A stretch of DNA of 64,000 nt from Rahnella sp. AA (lineage in GTDB: Bacteria > Pseudomonadota > Gammaproteobacteria > Enterobacterales > Enterobacteriaceae). The notes beneath the pieces are model-generated. The model ran no database searches, was not told the origin of the DNA, and saw only the letters and a list, made by a program, of their open reading frames with translations. Position 1 is the stretch's first letter; the number at the start of each line of letters is the position of its first letter. The DNA is taken from NCBI RefSeq assembly GCF_002834385.1, contig NZ_PITQ01000015.1, positions 60,804-124,803 of the forward strand. The letters run 5' to 3'. This document shows positions 8,418 to 17,848 of the stretch, piece after piece. The position numbers were made by a program, and so were the translations under genes.

Positions 8418-9617
8418 TCAGCTGAACTGACGGATCCGCGCAATGAAGGATTCCACATCACTGATTTGCGGTGCCGTCAGAATCAGCCATTTCCCCAGGC
8501 TCAGCGCATGGCGCTGGCAGTCAGCACGCATCGCAGCATCTTTGATGGAATCAAGATCGGCCACATGCGCCAGCCCGATGGTGCGACGGATTAATTCCGC
8601 GCCGCAATATCCGACGGCGTCATGCCAGACTTCCTGCAAGAAAACGTCAGCATATCCCGGCTCGGCCAGCGTCGGATCCTGTGATTTTTCACGCGCCAGT
8701 TGCAGGAAACGCTCAGAGAAACTCAGCCACAGTTCACGCACATCTTTCAGGCGCTGCTCACGACCATCCGCCGCTTCACGCACGCCCACCAGCCCCGGTA
8801 AACCGCAATAGTTCAGCAACAAATTACCGATAGCCGAACCCGGATCAAAACCGACAGGACCGTAATAACCAAACTCAGCATCAATGGCTTTCAGCTTACC
8901 TTCAGCCACAAAAATCGAACCGCTGTGGATATCACCGTGCAGCAATGCTTCGGCCTTACTCAGGAAACGGTGCTTAAGCGCCGCCACCGCCAGACGCAGC
9001 GGTTTATCGGCACGCAGCGCATCGACTTCAGGCTGCAACACCGGATCAAAATTATTACGTTCGTGATCAACGTACGGATCGGTAAAGAACAGATCTTCGG
9101 TGATCTGGCAAAGTTCAGGGTTGGTAAACCGTGAAACTTCGGCTTTTTTGATCTGCGCGTTCTGATAGAAATCGGACGTATGGAATAACGTCTGCGCCAG
9201 GTATTCGCCCAACTGGCTGGCGGCCTGCGGGAAATATTTCCCCTGCACCAGCTCGCTGCGCCAGATCTGATGATCTGACAAATCTTCCTGAACCATCACC
9301 GCCAGTCCGGCGTCGTGGTGTAACACTTTCACCGTATGTTGCGGACAATACTGACCGTGAATAATCAGGGTCTCGGCTTCGATACGCGCGCGGTCGAGCG
9401 TCAGCGGCCAGGATTCCCCCACGCAACGCACGTACGGCAAGGCCTGTTTCACGATCACCCGGCTGTTACCTGCGGTATCGCGGATTTTAAACACCAGATT
9501 CAGGTTCCCGTCACCGATTTCATCGGCGGTGACCAGAGATTGCGGATCTGCCACGCCACCGTATTTGCGGGCATATTCAACAGCATCTTCGGCGGTAAAT
9601 GTGTAGTAGCGCGACAT
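8418..9617 (-). CDS. mtnK: 5-methylthioribose kinase MtnK
   Basis: 399 residues starting [23 protein letters not shown] chose the ATG at 9617, behind GAGAGG, rather than upstream in-frame codons, because the family begins there. It has the choline-kinase-like fold: a nucleotide-binding N-lobe ([11 protein letters not shown]) and the catalytic [13 protein letters not shown] with a following [12 protein letters not shown]. It phosphorylates methylthioribose to methylthioribose-1-phosphate in methionine salvage. It is divergent from mtnA across a 117-bp gap with a MetJ-box. Confidence 0.95.
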   Translation of the reverse strand: MSRYYTFTAEDAVEYARKYGGVADPQSLVTADEIGDGNLNLVFKIRDTAGNSRVIVKQALPYVRCVGESWPLTLDRARIEAETLIIHGQYCPQHTVKVLHHDAGLAVMVQEDLSDHQIWRSELVQGKYFPQAASQLGEYLAQTLFHTSDFYQNAQIKKAEVSRFTNPELCQITEDLFFTDPYVDHERNNFDPVLQPEVDALRADKPLRLAVAALKHRFLSKAEALLHGDIHSGSIFVAEGKLKAIDAEFGYYGPVGFDPGSAIGNLLLNYCGLPGLVGVREAADGREQRLKDVRELWLSFSERFLQLAREKSQDPTLAEPGYADVFLQEVWHDAVGYCGAELIRRTIGLAHVADLDSIKDAAMRADCQRHALSLGKWLILTAPQISDVESFIARIRQFS

Positions 9618-9649
9618 CCTGACCTCTCGAAATTTTCTTTTAGCCTTAA

Positions 9650-9673
9650 AAGTGTTTAGACGTCTATACATCC
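9650..9673. promoter_or_regulatory. MetJ operator between mtnK and mtnA
   Basis: A perfect met box AGACGTCT lies at 9658-9665, followed by a weaker box ATACATCC (5 of 8), in the divergent gap. MetJ with S-adenosylmethionine represses methionine genes through tandem 8-bp boxes, and mtn genes are known MetJ targets in enterobacteria. One box is strong and the neighbours are weak. Confidence 0.65.
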
Positions 9674-9734
9674 ATAAAACATGTTGGCAGAATAAGTGAA
9701 CAGATGCAACCGGGCAACAAGGATTTAACCAACA

Positions 9735-10763
9735 ATGCAAAGCCTCACAACCACCAGTTTACGTATCCGAGAAAACCAACTGTGGATCCTCGATCAGCAG
9801 GCCCTGCCACAACGCGCTGACTGGCGCGAATGCCGGGATGTCAGCGAGCTGGTAGATCACATCCGTACCCTGCGTGTGCGCGGTGCGCCGCTGATTGGTT
9901 TATCCGCCAGCCTGCTACTGGCGTTGCTGGCTGAACAGGGCATGAAGCAGGATGAACTGGCGCATTCGCTGGACGTTCTTCGCGCCTCGCGCCCGACGGC
10001 GGTGAATCTGATGAATAATCTCGACCGCATGAAAATCGCGTTACAGCAGCCCGATTTCGTCACCGCGCTGACGGCTGAAGCACTGCGCCTGGTGGATGAA
10101 GACCGCGCGCTGTGCGAAAGCATTGCGACGCACGGCGCAAAGCTTGTGACGCCGGGCAGCCGTTTGCTGACCCACTGCAACACCGGCGGACTGGCGACAG
10201 CGGGCGTCGGCACGGCCATTGGCGTGATCCGCCGTGCGCATGAGCAGGGAAACGTCGAACAGGTTTGGGTCGATGAAACGCGCCCGTTATTGCAGGGTGG
10301 CCGGCTCACCGCGTGGGAGCTTGGCGAACTGGGGATTCCGTATCAGCTGATTTGCGACTCGATGGCCGCCAGCCTGATGGCGCAAAAACGCGTTGACGCT
10401 ATCTGGGTCGGCGCTGACCGTATCGCCGCCAACGGCGATGTGGCCAACAAGATCGGCACTTACAGCCTGGCGGTTCTGGCAAAATATCACGGCGTGCCCT
10501 TCTACGTTGCTGCGCCACACACTACGCACGATCCGCATTGTCCGGACGGTGGCGCGATTCCCATCGAACAACGCGATGCCCGCGAAGTTACCGGCGTTTC
10601 CGGCAGCTTTGGTTCCGTCCAGTGGGCGCCTCTGGAGGCGAAGGTGTATAACCCGGCATTTGATGTGACACCTGCGGAGCTCATCAGCGGCTGGGTGCTG
10701 GATGTCGGCGTGGTGACACCCGCGCAGGTGCAGGACGGCATTTTCCTGCAACCTTTGCGTTAA
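9735..10763 (+). CDS. mtnA: S-methyl-5-thioribose-1-phosphate isomerase MtnA
   Basis: 342 residues of the eIF2B-alpha-like isomerase family. Key segments are [15 protein letters not shown] (catalytic Cys), [17 protein letters not shown] and [18 protein letters not shown] (catalytic Asp). It converts methylthioribose-1-phosphate to methylthioribulose-1-phosphate, the step after MtnK. The start is behind AAGGA. It shares the MetJ-box region with the divergent mtnK. Confidence 0.95.
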   Translation: MQSLTTTSLRIRENQLWILDQQALPQRADWRECRDVSELVDHIRTLRVRGAPLIGLSASLLLALLAEQGMKQDELAHSLDVLRASRPTAVNLMNNLDRMKIALQQPDFVTALTAEALRLVDEDRALCESIATHGAKLVTPGSRLLTHCNTGGLATAGVGTAIGVIRRAHEQGNVEQVWVDETRPLLQGGRLTAWELGELGIPYQLICDSMAASLMAQKRVDAIWVGADRIAANGDVANKIGTYSLAVLAKYHGVPFYVAAPHTTHDPHCPDGGAIPIEQRDAREVTGVSGSFGSVQWAPLEAKVYNPAFDVTPAELISGWVLDVGVVTPAQVQDGIFLQPLR

Positions 10764-10779
10764 TTTTTCTTATTCATGG

Positions 10780-10808
10780 AACGGCACCCGATGAGGTGCC
10801 GTTTTTTT
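10780..10808 (+). terminator. Terminator after mtnA
   Basis: Stem ACGGCACC (10781-10788) / GGTGCCGT (10795-10802), loop CGATGA, then TTTTTT. 17 nt after the mtnA stop. Confidence 0.9.
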
Positions 10809-10877
10809 ATACTATTGATAAGAAAAGCTCATAAATGTAAGGAAATCGAAAACCAATATCTGTTAGGATTATTCTTA

Positions 10878-11032
10878 GCCAAATTCAAATTTTCATTACC
10901 TGTCAGCGGGGAAGGTTATTTCCGACGAAACAGCTAATCAGATTTGGCAATTAAGTCATTTCACTGACCTTAAGTGAAATAGACAAAATTTAAGTAATCC
11001 TCCGTATTTAAGCCAAATTATCTTAATTTGGC
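10878..11032. promoter_or_regulatory. Repeated GCCAAATT motif in the leader of the CsgG-type lipoprotein operon
   Basis: The 321-bp gap 10764-11084 holds, after the mtnA terminator, four related octamer sites: GCCAAATT at 10878-10885, a looser GATTTGGC near 10941-10948, and a perfect inverted pair GCCAAATT (11012-11019) / AATTTGGC (11025-11032) with a 5-nt spacer. A further inverted repeat ATTTCACT/AGTGAAAT lies near 10959-10980. The pattern suggests an operator cluster. The regulator is unknown, and the inverted pair could also form a weak mRNA hairpin. Any promoter is not obvious. Confidence 0.4.
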
Positions 11033-11084
11033 ACGGGCTGCTATTGCCCGTTAATAAAATATTTAATGGACAAGGAATAGTAAC

Positions 11085-11762
11085 ATGAGGAAATCAGTTT
11101 TCATTTTGTCGGCAATTATTGCTACAGGGGCATTGAGCGGATGTGCAACTGAATCATCGCACACCGTAGAAGTACAGAAAGTCGCTTCCTATAACACTCA
11201 ATATAATGGCCCACGCAGCCCGATTTCTGTCGGGAAATTCGATAACCGTTCCAGCTATATGAGCGGTATTTTCTCTGATGGCGTTGACCGCCTGGGAAAT
11301 CAATCGAAAACCATTCTGGTGACTGACCTGCAACAAACCGGCCGCTTTAATGTATTAGACCGCACCAATATGGCGGAAATTAAAGAAGAAGCTGGAATTA
11401 AAGGCCAGGCACAAACGCTGAAAGGCGCTAACTACGTGATCACCGGTGATGTCACTGAATTCGGTCGTAAAGAAGTTGGCGATAATCAGCTGTGGGGCAT
11501 CCTCGGTCGCGGTAAGCAGCAGATTGCTTATGCAAAAGTGAACCTGAACGTCGTCAATGTGCAGACATCTGAAGTGGTTTATTCCTCTCAGGGTGCCGGC
11601 GAATATTCTCTGTCCAACCGCGAAATTATTGGTTTCGGCGGAACAGCCAGTTATGACTCCACGTTAAATGGCAAAGTGCTGGATTTAGCTATTCGTGAAG
11701 CAGTTAATAATCTGGTCAATGGAATCGAAAGTGGCGCATGGCGCCCGACGGCTAACCAATAA
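11085..11762 (+). CDS. CsgG/HfaB-family outer-membrane lipoprotein
   Basis: 225 residues with a lipobox (LSGCAT, Cys at about 20). CsgG-like features: SPISVGKFDNRSSYMSG, TILVTDLQQTGRFNVLDR, GANYVITGDVTEF and a second half with YSSQGAGEYSL. Family members lie at the outer membrane; true CsgG forms the curli secretion channel. No curli genes are present. With the next two genes it forms the recurring CsgG-DUF4810-DUF799 lipoprotein trio known from Neisseria and gamma-proteobacteria, whose job is not established. 15-nt gap to the next gene. Confidence 0.82.
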   Translation: MRKSVFILSAIIATGALSGCATESSHTVEVQKVASYNTQYNGPRSPISVGKFDNRSSYMSGIFSDGVDRLGNQSKTILVTDLQQTGRFNVLDRTNMAEIKEEAGIKGQAQTLKGANYVITGDVTEFGRKEVGDNQLWGILGRGKQQIAYAKVNLNVVNVQTSEVVYSSQGAGEYSLSNREIIGFGGTASYDSTLNGKVLDLAIREAVNNLVNGIESGAWRPTANQ

Positions 11763-11777
11763 TACGGATATTTTGAA

Positions 11778-12155
11778 ATGACATTGAATAAAACCCAAAG
11801 AGCCTGCGTAAAAGGCGGCCTTATTACCCTGGCGTTATTATTAGCCGGCTGCGCAAAGCAAGATGATAAATTGTTATATAATTGGGATAAATACCAGACG
11901 ACGGTATACCAATATTATCAGGGCGACAAAGTAGGTCCGGAACAACAAATCGCTTCCCTGAAAGAGTCGATTGAAAAATCCCGCGCCACCAATAAAGCCG
12001 TACCACCGGGCCTGCACGCGCAGCTGGGATTACTTTATGCCAACACGGGTCACACCGATCTGGCATTCCAGGAATTCAATACTGAGAAAAGTTTATTTCC
12101 TGAGTCAGCAACCTACATGGATTTCCTGCTGAAAAATAAAGGGAGTGTTAAATGA
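11778..12155 (+). CDS. DUF4810 domain lipoprotein
   Basis: 125 residues, lipobox LLLAGCAK. The mature part begins DDKLLYNWDKYQTTVYQYY and carries a TPR-like helix pair (PPGLHAQLGLLYANTGHTDLAFQEFNTEK). This is the small middle member of the CsgG-DUF4810-DUF799 trio and probably a periplasm-facing adaptor. The stop overlaps the next start by 4 nt (ATGA), implying translational coupling. Confidence 0.82.
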   Translation: MTLNKTQRACVKGGLITLALLLAGCAKQDDKLLYNWDKYQTTVYQYYQGDKVGPEQQIASLKESIEKSRATNKAVPPGLHAQLGLLYANTGHTDLAFQEFNTEKSLFPESATYMDFLLKNKGSVK

Positions 12156-12817
12156 AACGTTTATTCCTGCTGATGAGTGTTGCGCTCACGCTGATTCTTA
12201 CCGGTTGTGCGGCAAAAAAACCGGCTTACGATTACACCGCGTTTAAAGAGAGCAAACCGAAATCGATTCTGGTGCTGCCGCCGGTCAACCATTCGCCGGA
12301 TGTGAACGCCAGCCACAGTATGCTTTCAGTCTCCACGCTGCCCCTCGCGGAAGATGGCTATTACGTTTTCCCGGTTGCCGTCGTGGAAGAAACTTTCAAG
12401 CAGAACGGCATGACGTCAGCGGAAGATATCCGTTCCGTCAGCGCAGCTAAGCTGCGTGAAATCTTCGGGGCTGATGCCGCGATGTACATCGATGTGACAA
12501 GCTACGGCAGCACCTACATGGTGCTCAACAGCGAAACGCGCGTTACCGCCAATGCCAAACTGGTCGATTTACGGACAGGGAAAGTATTGTGGACCGGCAG
12601 CGCCACCGCATCGGATAATGACCAGAACAATAACAGCAACAACAGTATCCTCGGCATGCTGATCACGGCGGCAGTGAAACAAATTTCCAGCACCGTCACT
12701 GACAAAGGCCATGATATTGCCGCAATGACCAGCTGGACTCTGTTCAACACGAATCCGACGGATGGCATGTTGTACGGCCCACGCTCACCAAATTATGGTA
12801 AGCAGGCAATGCGTTAA
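12152..12817 (+). CDS. DUF799 (GNA1162-like) lipoprotein
   Basis: 221 residues, lipobox LTGCAAKK. Contains SILVLPPVNHSPDV, a middle domain with LREIFGADAAMYIDVTSYGS and a predicted helix (SNNSILGMLITAAVKQI). It matches the GNA1162/DUF799 family, whose fold resembles TolB/CsgG N-domains. Third gene of the trio. The Asn-rich run (DQNNNSNNS) is a likely flexible loop. Confidence 0.82.
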   Translation: MKRLFLLMSVALTLILTGCAAKKPAYDYTAFKESKPKSILVLPPVNHSPDVNASHSMLSVSTLPLAEDGYYVFPVAVVEETFKQNGMTSAEDIRSVSAAKLREIFGADAAMYIDVTSYGSTYMVLNSETRVTANAKLVDLRTGKVLWTGSATASDNDQNNNSNNSILGMLITAAVKQISSTVTDKGHDIAAMTSWTLFNTNPTDGMLYGPRSPNYGKQAMR

Positions 12818-12839
12818 GACCCGTATTTCTGAAATAAAT

Positions 12840-12867
12840 AAAGCCGCCCCGCAAGGGACGGCTTTCT
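12840..12867. terminator. Bidirectional terminator between the lipoprotein operon and mtnD
   Basis: AAGCCG (12841-12846) pairs with CGGCTT (12859-12864), extended by CCC/GGG around a short loop. On the minus strand it is followed by TTTATTTATTT. It lies between convergent genes. Confidence 0.7.
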
Positions 12868-12882
12868 GCAATACTGAAAAAC

Positions 12883-13428
12883 TTACTCCCCCATTTTCGG
12901 GTAAGCATCCGCAATCTTATCGCCGGTAAAATGCGCCACCCAGCCTTCCGGGTTATCAAACACGCGAATCGCCGTAAACGAAGGAGATCCGCCCATATCA
13001 AACCAGTGGCGGGTATTCGCGGGGACGGAAATCAGATCGTTCTTCTCACACAGGATCTGGAAAATCTTGCCGTTTAGATGCAGGCAGAACAGCCCGGCGC
13101 CTTCCACGAAGAAACGTACTTCATCCTCACCGTGGGTATGCTCGGAGAGGAATTTGGTGCGCAGCACTTCACGCTGTTCATTGTCCGGACGCATGCTGAT
13201 CACATCCCAGCTCTGATAGCCCTTCTCTTCCACCAGCCTGTCGATTTCATGCTGATAGGCGGCAATCACGTCCTGCGGCTGAGGGTTTTCACCTAAATCA
13301 CGATCGGCCTGCCAGCGTTCGAAGCGCACGTCAATCTTGCCCAGTTCGGCGGCGATGGCCTCACCGTCACGGCTTTCCCAAACCGGCGCGGAAGGATCCT
13401 GGTCACTAAAAATCGTCAATGCACTCAT
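12883..13428 (-). CDS. mtnD: Acireductone dioxygenase MtnD
   Basis: 181 residues of the cupin family. Metal ligands are His97, His99, Glu103 and His141 ([11 protein letters not shown] ... TRHWFDMG), as in the Klebsiella enzyme. With Fe it makes the methionine keto acid precursor; with Ni it makes the off-pathway product. I take the ATG at 13428, six bases after AGAGGG, not an upstream TTG. 11 nt separate it from the mtnC stop upstream. Confidence 0.95.
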   Translation of the reverse strand: MSALTIFSDQDPSAPVWESRDGEAIAAELGKIDVRFERWQADRDLGENPQPQDVIAAYQHEIDRLVEEKGYQSWDVISMRPDNEQREVLRTKFLSEHTHGEDEVRFFVEGAGLFCLHLNGKIFQILCEKNDLISVPANTRHWFDMGGSPSFTAIRVFDNPEGWVAHFTGDKIADAYPKMGE

Positions 13429-13439
13429 GGTCAACCCTC

Positions 13440-14126
13440 TTATAAGAATGTTTCTAAGGCTATCTGATCAAAACGATTAACTTGCAGGTGGTCGCTGAGT
13501 TCGTCAGCGTCATCACGGATCAGCTGACAGGTGTGCCAGCCCGCTAAGCGTGCAGCGTCCAGTTCCTGACGGATGTCCGATAAAAACAATAAATCAGCGG
13601 GCGGTAAAATCAGCTGTTCGGCGATGTTCTGATAGGATTCTGTTTCACGCTTGGCGCCAACGCGGGTGTCGAAATATCCGCTGAACAGCAGCGTGAGGTC
13701 GCCCGCATCGCTGTAACCAAACAGCAGTTTTTGCGCGTCAACGGAACCGGAAGAATACACGCAAAGCTGCAAACCGTCGGCTTTCCAGGCTTCCAACTGC
13801 GGCGCGACGTCCGCGTACAAATGCCCGTGAAAATCTCCGTTTTCATAACCGGTACGCCAGATAATGCCCTGCAACACTTTCAGCGACGTCGATTTGACGT
13901 CGTTATCCATATAGGTAAAAAGCTGATCAGTCAGGGCCTCGACGCTGGCCTGCGGGCGGTCGATTTCGGCCCGCAATGCGTTCAGCGCAGCCGCCACTTC
14001 CGGCTCTTCGTGCTGATGACGCAGAAATTCGGCGAGACGCTGACGGGCATACGGGAATAACACCTGATGCACAAAACGGATATCCGTGGTGGTGCCTTCA
14101 ATATCAGTGACGATGGCGCGGATCAT
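13440..14126 (-). CDS. mtnC: Enolase-phosphatase E1 MtnC
   Basis: 228 residues of the HAD superfamily. Motif I is [13 protein letters not shown] (Asp8, Glu10), followed by VYSSGSV and [13 protein letters not shown]. It enolises and dephosphorylates 2,3-diketo-5-methylthiopentyl-1-phosphate to the acireductone used by MtnD. The start overlaps the mtnB stop by 4 nt, so the two are co-translated. Confidence 0.95.
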   Translation of the reverse strand: MIRAIVTDIEGTTTDIRFVHQVLFPYARQRLAEFLRHQHEEPEVAAALNALRAEIDRPQASVEALTDQLFTYMDNDVKSTSLKVLQGIIWRTGYENGDFHGHLYADVAPQLEAWKADGLQLCVYSSGSVDAQKLLFGYSDAGDLTLLFSGYFDTRVGAKRETESYQNIAEQLILPPADLLFLSDIRQELDAARLAGWHTCQLIRDDADELSDHLQVNRFDQIALETFL

Positions 14127-14737
14127 TTGGCCTCCAGCAGGCGGCGTTGCAGTTCACACTGGAACAGAAATTCCAGCCCTTCCAGATGGCGGCGCGCTTC
14201 GGCCACATCCCTTCCCCAGCAGGTCAGACCGTGGCCGCGCAGCAGAAAACCATACTGCAGCGGCGCGTGCTCTGTGCTGGCAATAATCTTCTGCACCAGC
14301 GCGGAAATATCCTGGCTGTTGTCGAAAATCGGGATCACCACCTGATCAAGGTGCGTCGTCTGGCCGCTCAGCGATTTCTGCATTTCGTAACCTTCCAGCA
14401 CCAGCACACCGCTGCGTTCCACACGGGACAAAACGGTCGAATTCACCGAATGGGTATGCAGCACCGCACCGGTTTCAGGATAGCGGTTATAAAGCATCGT
14501 GTGCAGGCCGGTTTCCGCCGACGGGCGGCGTCCGCTCGGCGCGAGGCCGCTTTCCAGCTCAACCAGCAGAAAATCATCTGCGGTGAGCGAGCCTTTGTCC
14601 TTCCCCGATTCGGTGATCAGACAATGTTTGTCGCCTTCACGGACCGACATATTCCCGCCTGTCGCCGGGCTCCAGCCCTTCTGACCAATCCAGTGACAGG
14701 CCGCCAGCAGCGCGCCCAGTTGCAAATTCTCTGTCAT
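14123..14737 (-). CDS. mtnB: Methylthioribulose-1-phosphate dehydratase MtnB
   Basis: 204 residues of the class II aldolase fold. Zn ligands include His94 and His96 (VLHTHSVNS) and the later [11 protein letters not shown]. It dehydrates methylthioribulose-1-phosphate. First gene of mtnBCD on the minus strand, with candidate MetJ boxes about 100 bp upstream. Confidence 0.95.
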   Translation of the reverse strand: MTENLQLGALLAACHWIGQKGWSPATGGNMSVREGDKHCLITESGKDKGSLTADDFLLVELESGLAPSGRRPSAETGLHTMLYNRYPETGAVLHTHSVNSTVLSRVERSGVLVLEGYEMQKSLSGQTTHLDQVVIPIFDNSQDISALVQKIIASTEHAPLQYGFLLRGHGLTCWGRDVAEARRHLEGLEFLFQCELQRRLLEAK

Positions 14738-14831
14738 CGTAATCCTGAAAAATCGTGCGTTGAGGGCCTGAATCCGGCGTGAAAATTGCGATATATAAAT
14801 AATTGATATGGCCTAGATTGAATTAGCATTT

Positions 14832-14847
14832 AGCCATCTAAGCGTCT
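14832..14847 (-). promoter_or_regulatory. Candidate MetJ boxes upstream of mtnBCD
   Basis: Two abutting 8-mers, AGCCATCT and AAGCGTCT, each match the palindromic met box AGACGTCT at 6 of 8 positions. Tandem imperfect boxes at 8-bp phase are the normal MetJ operator form. They lie about 95-110 bp before the mtnB start. Confidence 0.5.
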
Positions 14848-14957
14848 CGATTGCCAAATATTAACATCGTGTATCGGGAAAATGAAAGGGCAAATAGCAG
14901 AACGCTTGGTCTTCTTATGGCGCTAACTTCTGGCCTAAAAAAACCTGCCGGAGCAGG

Positions 14958-15587
14958 TTATTTTGCAGGGAGTTCAAATTTAGAAATGATGGCCAGCCTT
15001 TGCTGGTAATGCTCAGGGTCTCCCCAAAGCCACTGTTCGTAACGCCCCACATCATCTTCTGATGCAATGTTATGTAATTCGCAACTGATCATGTCGTAAG
15101 CATAAACTTTAAGCCCGTAAATCAAGGCGTCATACATTCTGGCCTGCCAGAACGACATGCCATCGTGAGTCTGGTTCATGTCAGACACGATCACATCGTA
15201 TTTTTCGAGCAGATAATTGAGGAAAATTAGCCCTGCAAGCTCGTGCAATTCTTTTCTGTGCTTAGGTTTCTGAGTGCGCCATACCAACACCTGCGTCACC
15301 GGGCGACAATTGAGGAAATGATCGGACTGAATCACAACGCGGTTGTAGTAAGCCACGTCCTCAGAAACATCATTGATTAACGCCAGTTCGAAATGGCGCT
15401 GAGTAATTTTTTCAGAAAGGCGATTATCAACGCGCACAATCCGGTAACCGGGAGATAGCGTCAAGCCGACAACATCAAGCTCCTGCCCACGTGCCAGCTC
15501 GGAATAGAGGGTGCTGTTATCTATGCCGTCGCTAAGATGAGCGAAGACTTCGTTAACTTTCACCGCATTTACCAATTTAACCGGCAT
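14958..15587 (-). CDS. Uncharacterised protein, 209 residues
   Basis: I do not recognise this protein with certainty. It starts MPVKLVNAVKVNEVFAHLSD, is soluble, and has a mixed beta/alpha pattern with no signal peptide. The segment VIVSDMNQTHDGMSFWQARM (about 146-165) resembles a motif I associate with uncharacterised proteins of prophage or accessory regions. It is a lone minus-strand gene between mtnB and the MtnE-type gene, with its own promoter space (15588-15823). Whether it belongs to methionine salvage is doubtful. Confidence 0.6.
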   Translation of the reverse strand: MPVKLVNAVKVNEVFAHLSDGIDNSTLYSELARGQELDVVGLTLSPGYRIVRVDNRLSEKITQRHFELALINDVSEDVAYYNRVVIQSDHFLNCRPVTQVLVWRTQKPKHRKELHELAGLIFLNYLLEKYDVIVSDMNQTHDGMSFWQARMYDALIYGLKVYAYDMISCELHNIASEDDVGRYEQWLWGDPEHYQQRLAIISKFELPAK

Positions 15588-15823
15588 ATGACCCTCTGTA
15601 AGCGTTGAACAACTTCAGTTGTAAGGCGTTTAGTTTATATCTTAACCAGTTTTCAGGCAACGGATAGCGTTCGCAGAATGCCCGCAACCCGCTCTGCGCG
15701 CGCCGCTCCGCACCGTCATTCCGGTCATATCCTTATTCTTCATTGATTTAAACCCGGCTTTAACATCGTGTTATATTGTGAGCAACATCGCTATCTGCAC
15801 CGGTCCAGGAGTATTGACCCGCC

Positions 15824-16984
15824 ATGAGCACAGCAGCACTGATCCCCGAAAGTAAACTACCTGCATTAGGCACCACCATTTTTACTCAAATGAGTGCCCT
15901 GGCGCAGAAGCACAACGCCATTAATTTGTCTCAGGGTTTCCCTGATTTCGACGGCCCCGAATATCTGCGCAACCGTCTGGCGTATCACGTCAGCCAGGGC
16001 GCAAACCAGTACGCGCCGATGACCGGCACCGCGCCACTGCGCGAAGCGATTGCCGCGAAAACAGAACAGATTTACGGTTACACGCCGGACGCCAATACCG
16101 ATATCACCATCACCGCCGGTGCCACAGAATCTCTGTACATCGCCATCACCACGCTGGTGTCGAAAGGCGACGAAGTGATTGCCTTTGACCCGAGCTACGA
16201 TTGCTACGCGCCTGCGGTGGAACTGGCCGGTGGCGTGATGAAGCGCATTCAGCTTCAGCCGCCGGAATTCAAAGTGAACTGGGCGGAATTTGCCGACCAG
16301 ATTACGGATCGGACCAGACTGGTCATCATCAACACACCGCACAATCCGTCGGCGACGGTCTGGAGCCACAGCGACGTTGAGCAGCTCTGGCAGGCTATCG
16401 CGGATAAGCACATTTTTGTGCTCAGTGATGAAGTGTACGAACACATTTGCTTTGCACCGGAAGGGCACGCCAGCGTGCTGCGCCATCCTGAACTGCGCCA
16501 GCGCGCCATCGCGGTGTCTTCTTTCGGCAAGACCTACCATATGACCGGCTGGCGTGTTGGTTACTGTGTCGCGCCGGCGATTATCAGCGCCGAGCTGCGC
16601 AAGGTTCACCAATATCTGACGTTTTCCATTACCACGCCGGTTCAGCTGGCGCTGGCGGATATGCTGCGTGAAGCGCCGGAGCACTGGCAGGAATTACCGG
16701 CATTTTATCAGGCCAAGCGTGACCGTCTGGCGCAAGGGCTGGCGAACAGCCGCCTGAAAGTGTTGCCGAGCCAGGGTACGTATTTCCTGCTGGTGGATTA
16801 CAGCGAAGTCTCGGATCTGGACGATGTTGCATTCTGTCACTGGCTGACTGAACATGTGGGCGTCGCGGCCATTCCGATGTCAGTTTTCTGCGCCGCGCCC
16901 TTCCCACATAAACTGATCCGGCTGTGCTTTGCCAAACAGGAAGCCACGCTGGATGCTGCTGCGGAGCGCCTGTGTCAACTTTAA
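15824..16984 (+). CDS. mtnE: Methionine-forming PLP aminotransferase (YbdL/MtnE type)
   Basis: 386 residues, class I/II fold. INLSQGFPDFDGP near the start, NTPHNPSATVW (substrate Asn), LSDEVYEHI and the PLP lysine Lys236 in SSFGKTYHMTGWR. It resembles E. coli YbdL, a methionine/aromatic aminotransferase. Next to yafV and the mtn genes, it should turn 4-methylthio-2-oxobutanoate into methionine, the last salvage step. It overlaps yafV by 13 nt. The symbol mtnE rests on context. Confidence 0.85.
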   Translation: MSTAALIPESKLPALGTTIFTQMSALAQKHNAINLSQGFPDFDGPEYLRNRLAYHVSQGANQYAPMTGTAPLREAIAAKTEQIYGYTPDANTDITITAGATESLYIAITTLVSKGDEVIAFDPSYDCYAPAVELAGGVMKRIQLQPPEFKVNWAEFADQITDRTRLVIINTPHNPSATVWSHSDVEQLWQAIADKHIFVLSDEVYEHICFAPEGHASVLRHPELRQRAIAVSSFGKTYHMTGWRVGYCVAPAIISAELRKVHQYLTFSITTPVQLALADMLREAPEHWQELPAFYQAKRDRLAQGLANSRLKVLPSQGTYFLLVDYSEVSDLDDVAFCHWLTEHVGVAAIPMSVFCAAPFPHKLIRLCFAKQEATLDAAAERLCQL

Positions 16985-17745
16985 AACTGTCCGTATTGCA
17001 ACAGCCGCTGGTATGGCTGGACGGCGAGGCCAACCTCGCGCATTTCGACGGTCTGCTGGGTTCACTGACCGGCCGCGACCTGATCATTCTGCCGGAAATG
17101 TTCACCACCGGCTTCGCCATGCAGGCACCGGGCAGCGCGCTGCCGCAATCCCGCGTGGTGGAATGGTTGCATCAGTGGGCCAAAAAACTCGGTGCAATGA
17201 TTGGCGGCAGCGTGGCGCTGAGCACGACGGAAGGCGCGGTAAACCGTTTCCTGCTGGTCGAGCCGCAGGGCAAAGTGCATTCCTATGATAAACGTCATCT
17301 GTTCCGCATGGCGGGCGAACACAACTACTATGTGCCGGGAAACCGCCGGGTGGTTATCGAATGGCGCGGCTGGCGTATTCTGCCGCAAGTCTGTTACGAC
17401 CTGCGTTTCCCGGTCTATTCGCGCAACAAGCAGGATTACGATCTGGCGCTGTACGTCGCCAACTGGCCTGCCCGCCGCAGTCATCACTGGCAGACCTTGC
17501 TTGCAGCCCGCGCGATTGAGAACCAGGCCTATGTGGCCGGTTGCAACCGTGTCGGAGATGATGATAACGGCCATCACTACACTGGCGACAGCCTGATCAT
17601 CAACCCGCTGGGCGAAGAGCTGGCACGCGCCGAGCCAGGTTCAGCGATGATTATCGAGGCTGAATTGTCGCTCGAGGCGTTACAGGATTACCGCGAAGCC
17701 TTCCCGGCATGGCGCGATGCCGATACGTTCCTCCTGCACGATTAA
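16972..17745 (+). CDS. yafV: Omega-amidase YafV (nitrilase family)
   Basis: 257 residues with a GTG start at 16972 inside the aminotransferase end; this start gives the E. coli YafV N-terminus (STLKLSVLQQPLVWLDGE). The nitrilase triad is present: Glu in LPEMFT, Lys in YDKRH, Cys in VCYDLRF. It hydrolyses 2-oxoglutaramate, the amide left when a glutamine transaminase makes methionine, which explains the coupled aminotransferase. In E. coli yafV lies between fadE and aspV, as here. Confidence 0.93.
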   Translation: MSTLKLSVLQQPLVWLDGEANLAHFDGLLGSLTGRDLIILPEMFTTGFAMQAPGSALPQSRVVEWLHQWAKKLGAMIGGSVALSTTEGAVNRFLLVEPQGKVHSYDKRHLFRMAGEHNYYVPGNRRVVIEWRGWRILPQVCYDLRFPVYSRNKQDYDLALYVANWPARRSHHWQTLLAARAIENQAYVAGCNRVGDDDNGHHYTGDSLIINPLGEELARAEPGSAMIIEAELSLEALQDYREAFPAWRDADTFLLHD

Positions 17746-17771
17746 AGAAAGCGGCAGCACATAAACATCAG

Positions 17772-17810
17772 AAAGCCCACCCGCTGTATTTGCAGCCGGT
17801 GGGCTTTTAT
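17772..17810 (+). terminator. Terminator after yafV
   Basis: AAAGCCCACC (17772-17781) / GGTGGGCTTT (17798-17807), loop with an inner CGCTG/CAGC pairing, then TTATTTATT. Confidence 0.88.
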
Positions 17811-17848
17811 TTATTGATGATTATTTACAGGTAGTTATTGAGTCGTCA

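Noticed and set aside
15866..16684. 272-residue antisense frame across the aminotransferase gene
   Set aside because: It is rich in Arg and His with low-complexity composition, as expected from the shadow of a GC-rich gene; the sense strand has clear PLP motifs.
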